From the NCBI GenBank assembly GCA_025769875.1, contig JAGFNK010000672.1, positions 1 through 26,427 of the forward strand: a stretch of 26,427 nucleotides of DNA. The letters are read 5' to 3'. Positions within the stretch are counted from its first letter, which is position 1; every line of letters starts with the position of its first letter. A program made the translations under genes and the position numbers. The stretch comes from Russula earlei. Lineage: Eukaryota; Basidiomycota; Agaricomycetes; Russulales; Russulaceae. Of this stretch, positions 18,540 to 26,427 are shown piece after piece. Under the pieces are notes generated by a model. It was given only the letters and a program-made list of their open reading frames with translations, was not told where the DNA came from and did no database searches.

Positions 18540-20540
18540 CATGTCTGAGTGCGAGCATTTTGAGCCTTTCGCGTCTGAGTTGTGGCGGCGGTCGCGGCGG
18601 TGGCTGTGGAAGGCGCGAAGGCGGCGATTGGCGTGGCGACGACGGAAGAGGCGAGGGCGATGGGAAACGGAGGCGATGGAGACGAGAGCGGCGGTGACGA
18701 GATGGCGGCTGCGTGGGGGTGGCTTGCGCGGGGGTGGCGTTTGTCGTCTTGCGGCGGCGGTGGCGGAGTCGTCTCCACTGCAGGTGGCGGCAGCAGACGT
18801 GGGCGAGAGCGCGTGAACGGGCGGGGAGGCGAAGTAGGCGGCGTGCGGTGTGCTGTTGGCGTCGGTGGCTCCTCCTGTGACGACGGCATGGTGGCGGCTG
18901 CTGCTCCTTCCGTGGGGTGTCGTGGCTAAATTCGTGGCCGGGGCCTTCTTGGTCTTCTGGGGTGGTGCTGGTGACGGGGGTTGCGACGGTGCGGCAGTGC
19001 TGGTGTCGCGCGATTCTGAAACTAATGCGGCAGGCGCTGAGACGAAGGCTGGGAGTGAGACCGAGAAGGCGGAGACGGACGGAGAGGGGGCGACAACGGA
19101 GGCGGACGGAGCGGAGGCGATGATGGAGGGCATGGCGGTAGCCGACCGGACAGAGACGGCGGCGTGCGGAACTGAGACGGCTGGGGCAGGCGAGGCGGCG
19201 TGTGTGGCTAAGACTGTGGTTCTCCGAACAGAGACGACGGGCGAGGCGGCAATGATGGGTGCAGGGGCGACAGTGTGCGACGCAGAGACGACGACGGTGG
19301 GGGCGACGGAGACCGGTGGAGAAGCTGAGAGCACTGCGGCAGGCAATACTGAGACTTTCGGAGTGGCGGCAGAGCGCGAGACGGGAGCGGCAGAGGCAAC
19401 GGAGGCGGCTGGCAGAAATGAGACTGGGACCGATGGCGAGACGGCTGAGGTGGGCGGTGCTGGAACGCTGATGGACGAGGCTGAGGCGATGGGGGCGGCA
19501 GGCGCGAGACAAAAGCGGTAGGGGCGACGGCTAGCAAGACTGTGGGCGCGGCGGCTGCGGCTGACTGAGCTGGGCCTGAGGCGGCGGGCGGCGCTAAGAC
19601 GTCGGTGGGCGAGGCTGAGGCTATGGGTGCGACAGAGCGTGAGATCGGAGCCGCACGGGCGACGGAGGCTGTGGTTGACGAGGGCGCGGCGGCGGTGGGT
19701 AGTGAGACTATGGTGGAGGCGGAGGCGTATGGTGCTAAGACGTCGAAGGCTGAGGTTGAGATTACGGGGGCGGTAGGGCGATGAGACAGTAGCGGTAGGG
19801 GCGACAGAGGCGTCTGGCAAAACTGGGGGCACAGTGGCGGCGGCTGATTGAGACGGCTGGGGCTGAAGGCATGGCAGAGACGGACGAGACGAAGACAGGG
19901 GCGGCTGGCGAGACTGATGAAACTGAGGCGGCGGCTGAGACTGAGACGACTGGGGCTGAAACGGCGATGGCGGACGAGACTATGGTGACGGCTACTGGGG
20001 CCGGGACGGCAGCGGACGAGGCGAAGACAGCGGTCGTGTGTGGAGCTCAGGCAATGGCCGCGGCAGGCGACACTGAGGGCGCGGGAGCTGGCAGGGCAGA
20101 GACGGGGACGGTGGCGATAGGCGATGCTGCGGCTGAGGCTACGGCGGCGGGGGCAGACGAGGTGGCGGCGATGGCGAGGGCGGGCGATGCTGGGACGGCG
20201 AGGGCAGGTGGGGCCGAAGCGATGACGCCTGGCCAGTCGAAGATGGCGGAGGTGAACGGTGAACGAAGTGACGGGAACGGCGGACGAGGTGGGAACGATG
20301 GTGTGCACCGCTGAGGTACTGGCGGAGGGTGGATGCGCTGACGAAACTGGGCCGATGGCGGGAGAGGCTGATATGGCGGTGGGCGAGACGGCGACGGACT
20401 GGGGATAATGACCGCTCGGGGAGGTGCCCCTGCCCGCAGCGGCTTGTGCTTGTTGAGCATAGTGTAATCGACGCTGCAGAGGCCGGGGGAGAAGGGTGAG
20501 GATTTGACGGGTCGTGCGCACGTGTATGGCGTGGTGGAGG
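18540..20540. repeat. GC-rich, CpG-rich degenerate low-complexity tract
   Basis: The plus strand is a drifting pattern of GAGACGG/GCGGC-type words with few stops in several frames. On the minus strand it reads as Ser/Ala/Pro/Val-rich peptide with a loose period near 14 residues (PVSVAP-like); on the plus strand as Glu/Thr/Ala/Gly-rich peptide. Long open frames exist on both strands and shift among frames, which is what biased composition yields by itself. It might be the low-complexity part of a minus-strand gene beginning at 20660, but I cannot show it. Confidence 0.7.
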
Positions 20541-20546
20541 ACGTAC

Positions 20547-20660
20547 TTGGTGATCCCACTGGTCCCAAGCCTGCGCGATGATCAGCTCAAACGAGGCGAG
20601 CTCCTCATTGGTCATGGAAAGGGTGCGAAGGATGTGCTGCTTGAGCAGCGGTGCGCACAT
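20547..20660 (-). CDS. Possible first exon of a hypothetical protein
   Basis: A minus-strand ATG at 20658-20660 opens 38 codons that look like ordinary protein, including MTNEELASFELIIAQAWDQW, quite unlike the low-complexity sequence after it. The exon would end in a CAA followed by GTACGT (complement at 20541-20546), a good fungal 5' splice site. Downstream the minus strand runs into the Ser/Pro/Ala-rich tract. I do not recognise a family. If real, it would be a small helical N-terminus of a longer low-complexity protein. The next exon and the stop cannot be fixed by eye. It could also be a relic. Confidence 0.35.
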
Positions 20661-21180
20661 AAAAATGAGAGCAGCAACGTCGACGCGAACGTCTGTCCGC
20701 CATTATGGCCCTGCGGGAATGGCTGAGACACGATCAACGAGGTACGTACCCATTACAAACTGTTTGTCTCTGTTTGTATATCACGTGGTTGTGTCACAAC
20801 CTGCTGGGTGGATTGTATTTGGTGCGCGCGTTTTCTCCCTTTTGACGCGTTTAATGTGCTTTCTTCGTCTGCGGCCTTTTGTCGTTGTCGGCCCTGCCTG
20901 ACTAGGCCAGCTTGATGGTTTCGACATGGGTCACATTGTTTGAACTGAGGTTATCAACCTCTTGCAGCCAGGCTTGCTGCATTTAACAGGAGGAGAATTT
21001 TCATCTGTTGTGTTTCGTAGTTTCGAAGAGGTTTTAATACTTATTCTCACACTCAACATGGTACATAAGATTTCTAAGAACTTTCTTTGGTAGAGGTGGG
21101 CCAGTTCATCCTGAAGACGCGACGTCAGAGAATGGAAGTGCTAGCAAGACAGTCCAACTTACATTGGTACTTGTTACCTA
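20661..21180. other. Intergenic stretch, nothing firm
   Basis: No recognised coding domain. A plus-strand AG/GTACGT splice-donor-like site lies near 20740 after a short open frame, but no second exon could be confirmed. Confidence 0.5.
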
Positions 21181-21654
21181 TTATTCATACGACCGTGGAT
21201 CATCATAATCAATCCACCACCTTGGCTGCCTTCCCATGATTTGCACCAATTGGTCGATCTGCTCCTGGCTTGGGCGTCTCCTGTACGACGGGCCCTCATT
21301 ACTGAAAATCGATAAAACGGGCACACGAGGCTCTCCAGGTCGACCTGGCATTGTGGTGCTTGTGGGCGCTGCGGGGTCGTTGAGCGCTGACTCGAGCTTA
21401 AGGCCTTTGATGCCTGTGTGCGCCCTCAACAACTTTATCCCTGCGCTGATCTTGCTAAGTTCGTCAAAATCCTTCAGCTCCTTTCTGTGCGTGTTGGTGT
21501 ACTCGATGTACCACTCTGTCCCAACATCAAAGCCGTAGAAAAGAACGCGGTTGTCTTCAGAAGGTTTCGGGAGTGCTATCTGTACTTTCATGTGTGGGGC
21601 GGCGACCTGCTTCCAAATATCAGTTGCAAGCAATAAATCAGCAGAGACGTGAAT
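21181..21654 (-). CDS. Hypothetical protein, 5' incomplete
   Basis: About 157 codons are open on the minus strand, ending in YDDPRSYE and a stop. The composition is balanced, unlike the neighbouring low-complexity tract. It includes the segments RVLFYGFDVGTEWYIEYTN, a Lys/Asp/Glu-rich helix (RKELKDFDELSKI), a Pro/Thr/Gly linker and a basic-aromatic C-terminus (PRWWIDYDD). No ATG starts this frame. A short upstream frame from ATG 21700 (MSESLSKSFSNLK) could be an earlier exon joined by an intron. I recognise no domain and see no transposon motif. It could be a host gene fragment or an unknown accessory gene of an element. Confidence 0.45.
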   Translation of the reverse strand: MHVSADLLLATDIWKQVAAPHMKVQIALPKPSEDNRVLFYGFDVGTEWYIEYTNTHRKELKDFDELSKISAGIKLLRAHTGIKGLKLESALNDPAAPTSTTMPGRPGEPRVPVLSIFSNEGPSYRRRPSQEQIDQLVQIMGRQPRWWIDYDDPRSYE

Positions 21655-21760
21655 GCATGACCTTCAGGTTACTGAATGACTTTGAGAGCGATTCGGACAT
21701 GGCTCAGTAGATAATGTTCAAGTTGGTGTGGCGCGAGAAGTGGAGTTGAAACGACTAATT

Positions 21761-21819
21761 AGTGCCGCGCGAACGGACAATCCGGACCGTACGTGTAAAT
21801 AATTAGAATTTAGTTATCG
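21761..21819 (-). repeat. 59-bp inverted repeat, right arm
   Basis: Reverse-complement partner of 17205-17263 with 55 of 59 matches. No full LTR is visible around it, although GTTCAAG (21716) and CTTGAAC (21833) form a 7-bp inversion enclosing it. Confidence 0.9.
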
Positions 21820-21839
21820 CGTTCAGGGGCTCCTTGAAC

Positions 21840-22466
21840 CGCGACCACCACCAGGTCCGGATTTTCCCACGGCAAAGCCGGGGCAAGGATAGGCAGTGAG
21901 GATGCCAGTGAGCTCTGCAAGGCCAGAGCCACCCGTCTGAGCCTTCGTAAAACTACGACCCCCTCACCAACTAAACCACCATCCACCAGGCCAACTGGCC
22001 AAACCAACAATACATAACACAATCACTATGTATGCTAGCATAATCTGCAATGAGAAGTCCTCCCACATTAACACACAACCCATACCATACAACTACCCAG
22101 CTCCCCAACAATGAACAAGCAACACCAGCACCCTCTGTGAACACCCTACCCAACTCCCACCTCCCTCCCCTCCAACTGTCACTACCAATACTATGCCACC
22201 ACAACCACGTGGAAACCACACATGACCCAAACCCCCCACCACCAGCCCACCTTTCACCACCCGAAACAAAAGTCCTTTGTCCCCAAGAACATAAACCAAC
22301 CCACCAAAACAGAGGGCCATCTGGTCCCTAGCAAGAGAGATGTGGCCACATGCACCACAACTATGGCCCAACATCATCTAGGCACCATACTAGCTGTTGA
22401 TGCCTCACCCTCCCCAACCAAAATGATGAACCACACCATGACAAGAACTGCCATGGACACAACCTG
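21840..22466 (+). other. G-poor A/C-rich stretch, possible LINE ORF relic
   Basis: From about 22040 to 22400 the plus strand has very little G and encodes Pro/Thr/His-rich peptide. It directly precedes the LINE relic in the same orientation, so it may be part of the same element, but no motif proves it. Confidence 0.35.
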
Positions 22467-22737
22467 AAAGGAGCCACTTCCCTCCTCCAAATATTAATCT
22501 CAGAGGCCGCACAGCTAATCTGGGTCATGAGGTGCGAATGAGTAATCCAAGATTGAAACCCACACAAGGTGGTTTCGTGCCATCAACACGAGGCTCACCA
22601 ACAACAAAATCACTGCAACACTAATCAAAGGGCCTTCAAGCTAGTGAGGGACACCTGGGAACACGTCCTTAGATAACAATGGACCTCCCAAATGATTGGA
22701 TCTTCAACCCGTGAGGTTTTAGTGGGTAGGAGGCTAT
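22467..22737 (+). pseudogene. LINE (non-LTR) polyprotein C-terminal relic
   Basis: The plus strand encodes SLLQILISEAAQLIWVMRCE, then in another frame THTRWFRAINTRLTNNKI, then AFKLVRDTWEHVL and REVLVGRRLW. This order matches, from memory, the C-terminal part after the reverse transcriptase in mushroom LINE proteins. Two frame changes and three or more stops show decay; the stop after MRCE is TGA where Arg (CGA) is expected. The RT and endonuclease domains are not seen here. Family assignment rests on recollection of the motif order and should be tested. Confidence 0.6.
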
Positions 22738-23275
22738 GGTAAGTTTGGCCATCTAACAGCATATCCTGAGTCCCACACTGTCCCCATACCGGCAACCCTG
22801 GGGGGCATGCATAAATGCATTTCACCCCTCACATCTGGTCCCCACACCGGCTACAGCAAGTCAGATAGGGCTGAATTAATTTTCTCCCACTATCTCACAC
22901 TTATTAAGGTAGCCTGTACCCGTACTATGGGTGGCCAGGAACTGCAAATATTACACTTTTCAATTTCTACAGCCTTCCACAACATACTTTGAGCCTTTAA
23001 ATTTAAACCCTATGTCTTTTTTACTCTTTTATATCTGCTCATAAAATTTATATATTTTTATTCAAAGTTGTTGAGCTCTCAGACAATGACCAAAGTCAAA
23101 GGGCAAAAAGTTCGCGATGTGCAAATCTTTGTAATGGCTGGTCACAGTCCAGTTTCAGTCTCCACTGCTACAGAGGGGCAATTGCAACAGCTGTCGCAAG
23201 AGGCAATTTGCAGGATTTCAAAGCAGATATGAACAAATATATTAAGTTTCTCTGAAGTATCCCTGGGTATACAGT
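22738..23275. other. Non-coding stretch
   Basis: A/T-rich at about 22980-23070. No confident ORF or structured repeat. It may include the 3' part and terminus of the pogo-like element that ends near 23276. Confidence 0.5.
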
Positions 23276-24896
23276 TCACATAGTAGGATATAAAGTAGAG
23301 TATGAATAAGGGGCATTAGTTACAGCAGTATCAAGTCGTTGGCATTGTGGAGGACATGTGATGGCAGGCACGGTGTCAGATGATGTTGACACAGTGTTAT
23401 TATCAATCAGCACTGGTCGTTTCTGCCCATGTCGGCCAAACAACCCCATGAAATGCTCGTGGCCTTTTAGATCCAGATTCTTGTCAAAGTGGGCAGTGAT
23501 CTTTGAGGTCAGATCTGGCTTTGTCCCCTCCATTGACAAATCAAGTGCAGTTGCAAGGTCTTGAAGTTCAGTCTTGTTCTTTGAACCCAAGGAGCCCATG
23601 AAGATCATGGTGGCCCCTTGTGTAGCCCGCTGTACAAGGTTTTCATACTCTTGATCTGACTTCTTCTTTCGCTTCTCAGCTGCCTTCCTCTCCTTCTCAT
23701 CCCATGCCACTCAATCAGTGGTAGCCTCCTGGATGCCTTGCTCCAAGGTTACAACCTGCAAAGACGTTTGGATTCAACAACCCAGTCCATCTTTCTTCTG
23801 TGCTCAGCAATTCAATTGATGCTTCAAAACAGCATTTTCATGCTGCATGAACACTGCATGGACCTCAGCAGCATCTCATTGGGCCACCATCTCCACAATA
23901 CATTCCCAGAGCTCTGCTGTCTGGGCCTCTAAATCGTTTATGCGCTCTGAAAGTGGTCGAGGTTTAGCACCAGAGAATGGAGTAGTCTCAATGCTAGTGG
24001 GGGCCTGCAGTAGGATGTCGTGAGTTGCGCAGAATGATCATGTTCATCTGGGAGTAGGCATTGGTGCCAGTGTGCTAGCATGTCGTGCCACATGCATGGG
24101 TAATAGGGAAGGACCGGGGATGGATGACGATGAGTCTTCAGGTCCACAGAGGGAAGGGTCAATGACATGCAAGGTAGATGTCTCCCTCGCACCAGACTCT
24201 GAGTCATCCTGGGAATTGGATGACTCAGAGTCAGAGTCAGAGCCACTGTCACTGCCACCGCTTCCGATCTCAGGCTCATCCTCGAGGGGTGCAGTTGGGT
24301 CAAACAAGTCATTGGAGGATGCATCAGGGGCAGGGGGCATTCTAGATGGAAATGATTTCGGAGTGTGTGTTAGTGTGGAAGTTGAGACACTTGGGGCGAA
24401 GTCAGCTTGGGTAAAAATTTCCGGATTGAGAGGACAGATGCCAGATCATCTCCAAGCGTGAAGGATCATCTCCACTTTGAAAGCTGTGGATCTCACGGCC
24501 ATGTACTCCTTGACAAAATCCTTGATATCCATCCCTTGCTCTGTTTCATAGATAATCTCATCACATCGATTAAACCATGCTGTCTGAAGTGACCCAAAGA
24601 TGCCAACATCCAGTGGTTGAAGGCAATGCATCGTGTGAGGTGGAAGGCAGAAAAGGTTGATTCCATGTTCTCAGGCTAATGTGATCACTTCCAGTGTTGT
24701 ATGCGAGCCATGCCCATCATATATAAGTAAAATCGGCTTTCCAGATGTGTTGCGCGCCTTTGCACCCATAATGAAGCACTTCTCAAACCATTCATGCCCA
24801 ATAAAATCATCTGTCCAACCATTCTCAGACATTGCAACTCTAATCTCAAGTCAGGATCCTTGTCTGCTTGTGTTCCAAAGGATTACACACATAACT
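23276..24896 (-). pseudogene. pogo/Tigger-like DDE transposase relic with coiled coil and SAP-like tail
   Basis: On the minus strand, in order: NGWTDDFIGHEWF (about 24820), ILLIYDGHGSHTTLEVI with the second catalytic Asp (about 24720), LPPHTMHCLQPLDVGIFGSL with the third catalytic Asp (about 24620), and a helix ending HAWR. Then come a Pro/Ser linker, an acidic Ser/Asp/Glu stretch (about 24250), a coiled-coil segment (about 23870-23720) and a C-terminal part (23276-23710) with KTELQDLATALDLSMEGTKP, resembling a SAP DNA-binding motif. Stops interrupt it near 24840, 24670, 24460, 24040 and in 23711-24040. The N-terminal HTH and the first catalytic Asp are missing because the gypsy LTR begins at 24897. 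In life it would cut and paste its own DNA in the nucleus; this copy is dead. TIRs were not found. Confidence 0.8.
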
Positions 24897-25389
24897 TGTC
24901 ACCGACTGGGGGCAGTGTCACTGACAAATCGGTTCACACGCGAGACGAGCGCAGCGAGTCGAGCGAGACACTAAGTCTTCGCGAATTTGGGGTTCTCGGA
25001 GATGATATTGCCAAGGCAAATATGTTCCGCGGAGAAAGGAAATTATGAACAAGCCTTCGTGTTAGGAAGACTTATGAGTGGAAAGGATCTCAGACGATTT
25101 GCTTGAGGTCTTGCAAGCCTACAAGTTCCGAAGTGAGAAAACCAGTGAGATTTCACAGGAGAACAAGCTTAGGGCTTGTTCTCATTGAATGGCAGTCTTA
25201 TATACATACAAAGTACTATATCAAATAGTATTCACGAGGTAGAAGCGAGGTGATTGAACTGGAACATGCAGGAAATATCTGGTATGTGCGAGGCTGTAGG
25301 AGAGTCATAAAACACGTGGGAAACTTGAGACATGTCCAGGTAGGCTTATCCGGTTGCCAGTCCGGTCTGATTTACTGGTTCTTGTGACA
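24897..25389 (-). repeat. 3' LTR of a minus-strand gypsy element (493 bp)
   Basis: On the minus strand it starts TGTCACAAG right after a polypurine tract and ends GTGACA (terminal inversion TGTCAC/GTGACA). A TATA box is at 25198-25204. Just downstream of it, at 25183-25159 on the minus strand, is a perfect 10-bp hairpin with a 5-nt loop (GAGAACAAGC arm), about where transcription should start. The LTR interrupts the pogo-like transposase. Confidence 0.8.
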
Positions 25390-25400
25390 TTACCCCCTTG
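25390..25400 (-). other. Polypurine tract of the minus-strand gypsy element
   Basis: On the minus strand CAAGGGGGTAA directly precedes the LTR start TGTCACAAG. Confidence 0.75.
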
Positions 25401-25407
25401 TTAAGGT

Positions 25408-26427
25408 CTAACCTATGTAGGGGTGAACGTTGGAGACGCAGTGATGAGTGTGGTAATGAAGTTGGTCTCGAGGGACTCGACATATTTTGTGTGGCTTGCA
25501 TCGTCGATGTGGGGTTCTGCAGAGATCTGCTTTATGTCCGTGGTGATTGCAGAGAACACAAGTGGTAATTTTGGGACAGTTGACGGTGTCGTGTCCGCCG
25601 TCGAGACACCAAGAGCATTTGTTGGAGATACGAGGAGGGAATTGATACCATGGGTCCACGATTGCTTCTTTGGCATCCTTATGCTCTTGTTTGGTTAGTT
25701 GTGGCATGGACTGGAATAGGATTCTGGGTTCGAGTCGAGTTTTGGCATTAGCCCTAGCCAACTTGACCTCGCTGTCTCAAATCTCCCACAACATGTCGTG
25801 ATAGCGTCCTCTGGCCGTGATGAGCTGGTTGGCCATCTGTCGTGCCTTTTTAATGGCAAATCGATACTGAAGGACTTTGGCCTTGAGAGACAGATCTTGT
25901 TCAAAGGTGAGGGCTTCGTTGATGGCCTTGGTGTGTCTAAGTCCTTCCTGGAACAAGAAGGCGTCTTTTGTAGTGAGGAGAGGACGAGGATAGGGGTCGG
26001 CACGAGCTCGAACCGAGATTTGATGAGTAGGGCACCCAGGGCCATATGTAGCAACCACTGATGGGAACCCATTGGTTAGGTCAGGCAGGATGAATTGCGG
26101 AGGAATGGTATCATCTTCGTTTCCTGGGTCAGGGATCAAAACGTCAAGTCCTAGAGTTCCTTCCATCCAGCCATCTCCTAGTTCTCGCAGTTCAGCCATG
26201 GTTGTCCATTCCAGGAGCTATAGGTGTTTCATAGGCAGGGTGGGGGTGCCGTTGTTTCGTAATGGTACTGGGGCAAAGTTTTTGTCGAGGAGTACCAGAT
26301 TGTTTGGTGTTGAGGGATAGGCGTGTCGAGTCGAGGAGGGATAGGAATTGGATCAGGAGAGGGGGAATGGACATGATAGGAGGGCTGCAGGCGATTGGGG
26401 AATTAGTCCCTGGTGGGGGAACGATTG
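25408..26427 (-). pseudogene. Last ORF of the minus-strand gypsy element: coiled coil plus tandem zinc knuckles
   Basis: One minus-strand frame can be followed from the window edge to a TAG at 25408-25410, only 19 bp before the LTR. Three in-frame stops interrupt it: TAG at 26218-26220, TGA at 25777-25779 (Arg CGA expected) and a TGA near 26343. The N-terminal part is Pro/Ser-rich. A middle part (about 25800-25960) is a long charged helix (EALTFEQDLSLKAKVLQYRF). The C-terminus has two CX2CX4HX4C knuckles (CSWCLDGGHDTVNC, CVLCNHHGHKADLC); the second continues as X2-PH-X2-C, then a further Cys/His cluster. No protease, RT, integrase or chromodomain is present. Being next to the 3' LTR, it must follow pol. 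Function unknown; nucleic-acid binding is likely from the knuckles. Its 5' end lies beyond the window. Confidence 0.8.

Noticed and set aside
18367..18816. Plus-strand frame of 149 codons
   Set aside because: It begins inside the MITE and runs across its TIR and TAA into the GC-rich tract, so it is not an evolved gene.
18493..19832. Long minus-strand frames (339 and 431 codons) in the low-complexity tract as genes
   Set aside because: They overlap each other and open plus-strand frames, drift between frames and are explained by biased composition; no domain is visible.
19208..20521. 437-codon minus-strand frame as a gene
   Set aside because: Arg/Ser/Pro-rich shadow of the same degenerate repeat, without a recognisable start context or domain.
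20658..20745. Plus-strand first exon ending at GTACGT near 20740
   Set aside because: The donor looks good, but no acceptor or second coding exon could be identified.
17203..21821. A confirmed 4.6-kb DNA transposon
   Set aside because: No transposase was recognised between the arms, the possible target duplications are palindromic and undecidable, and the left arm belongs to a plausible LTR.
1..26427. CRISPR array or prokaryotic defence system
   Set aside because: There are no regularly spaced direct repeats, and all recognised genes are eukaryotic transposable elements.

Overview
The window looks like a transposable-element graveyard from a filamentous fungus, most likely a basidiomycete of the Agaricomycetes. 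The evidence is family resemblance recognised by eye: Ty1/copia elements primed from internal Met-tRNA sites, chromodomain Ty3/gypsy elements, a pogo/Tigger-like DDE transposase with a SAP-like tail, and a LINE C-terminus of a type I associate with mushrooms. I see no tRNA, rRNA, CRISPR or bacterial gene, and no convincing intact host gene.

Layout. (1) 1-5873: a nearly complete copia element ('copia-1', + strand). Its 5' LTR is cut by the window edge. Four in-frame stops break the polyprotein, and a gypsy-type solo LTR (2874-3702) with a perfect 5-bp target duplication sits between integrase and reverse transcriptase. (2) 5874-8053: scrambled copia pieces. These are a minus-strand LTR with an RNase H C-terminus, joined head to head with a plus-strand integrase fragment, then another copia 5' LTR, its primer site and the start of gag. 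(3) 8054-14480: a second copy of the gypsy-type LTR fused to a decayed chromodomain gypsy pol. A separate post-pol ORF with a coiled coil and zinc knuckle follows, then a polypurine tract and a 591-bp 3' LTR. (4) 14481-17283: a minus-strand copia element ('copia-2'; LTR, Met-tRNA primer site, gag, protease). Its protease is split by a 960-bp solo LTR, and it is cut at the left by the gypsy element. (5) 17284-21840: a CpG-rich, GC-rich tract. It holds a Harbinger-like MITE with TIRs of about 100 bp, about 2 kb of degenerate low-complexity repeat and two weak minus-strand hypothetical reading frames. One arm of a 59-bp inverted pair lies inside the copia-2 LTR and the other at 21761-21819. (6) 21840-22740: an A/C-rich stretch and a LINE C-terminal relic. 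(7) 23276-26427: a pogo-like transposase relic (minus) cut by another gypsy element (minus), of which only the 3' LTR, polypurine tract and last ORF lie in the window. That last ORF is again a coiled-coil/zinc-knuckle protein, not pol.

Two themes link the parts. First, sequence decay is dominated by CpG to TpG/CpA transitions: 10 of 11 differences between the copia-1 LTRs, all differences between two duplicated hairpins, and many of the premature stops. This fits cytosine methylation of repeats. Second, two different gypsy elements carry an extra gene after pol with the shared signature CX2CX4HX4CX2PHX2C, which I regard as the best candidate for something under-described. Nothing here looks competent to move by itself except possibly the MITE, if a Harbinger transposase exists elsewhere.
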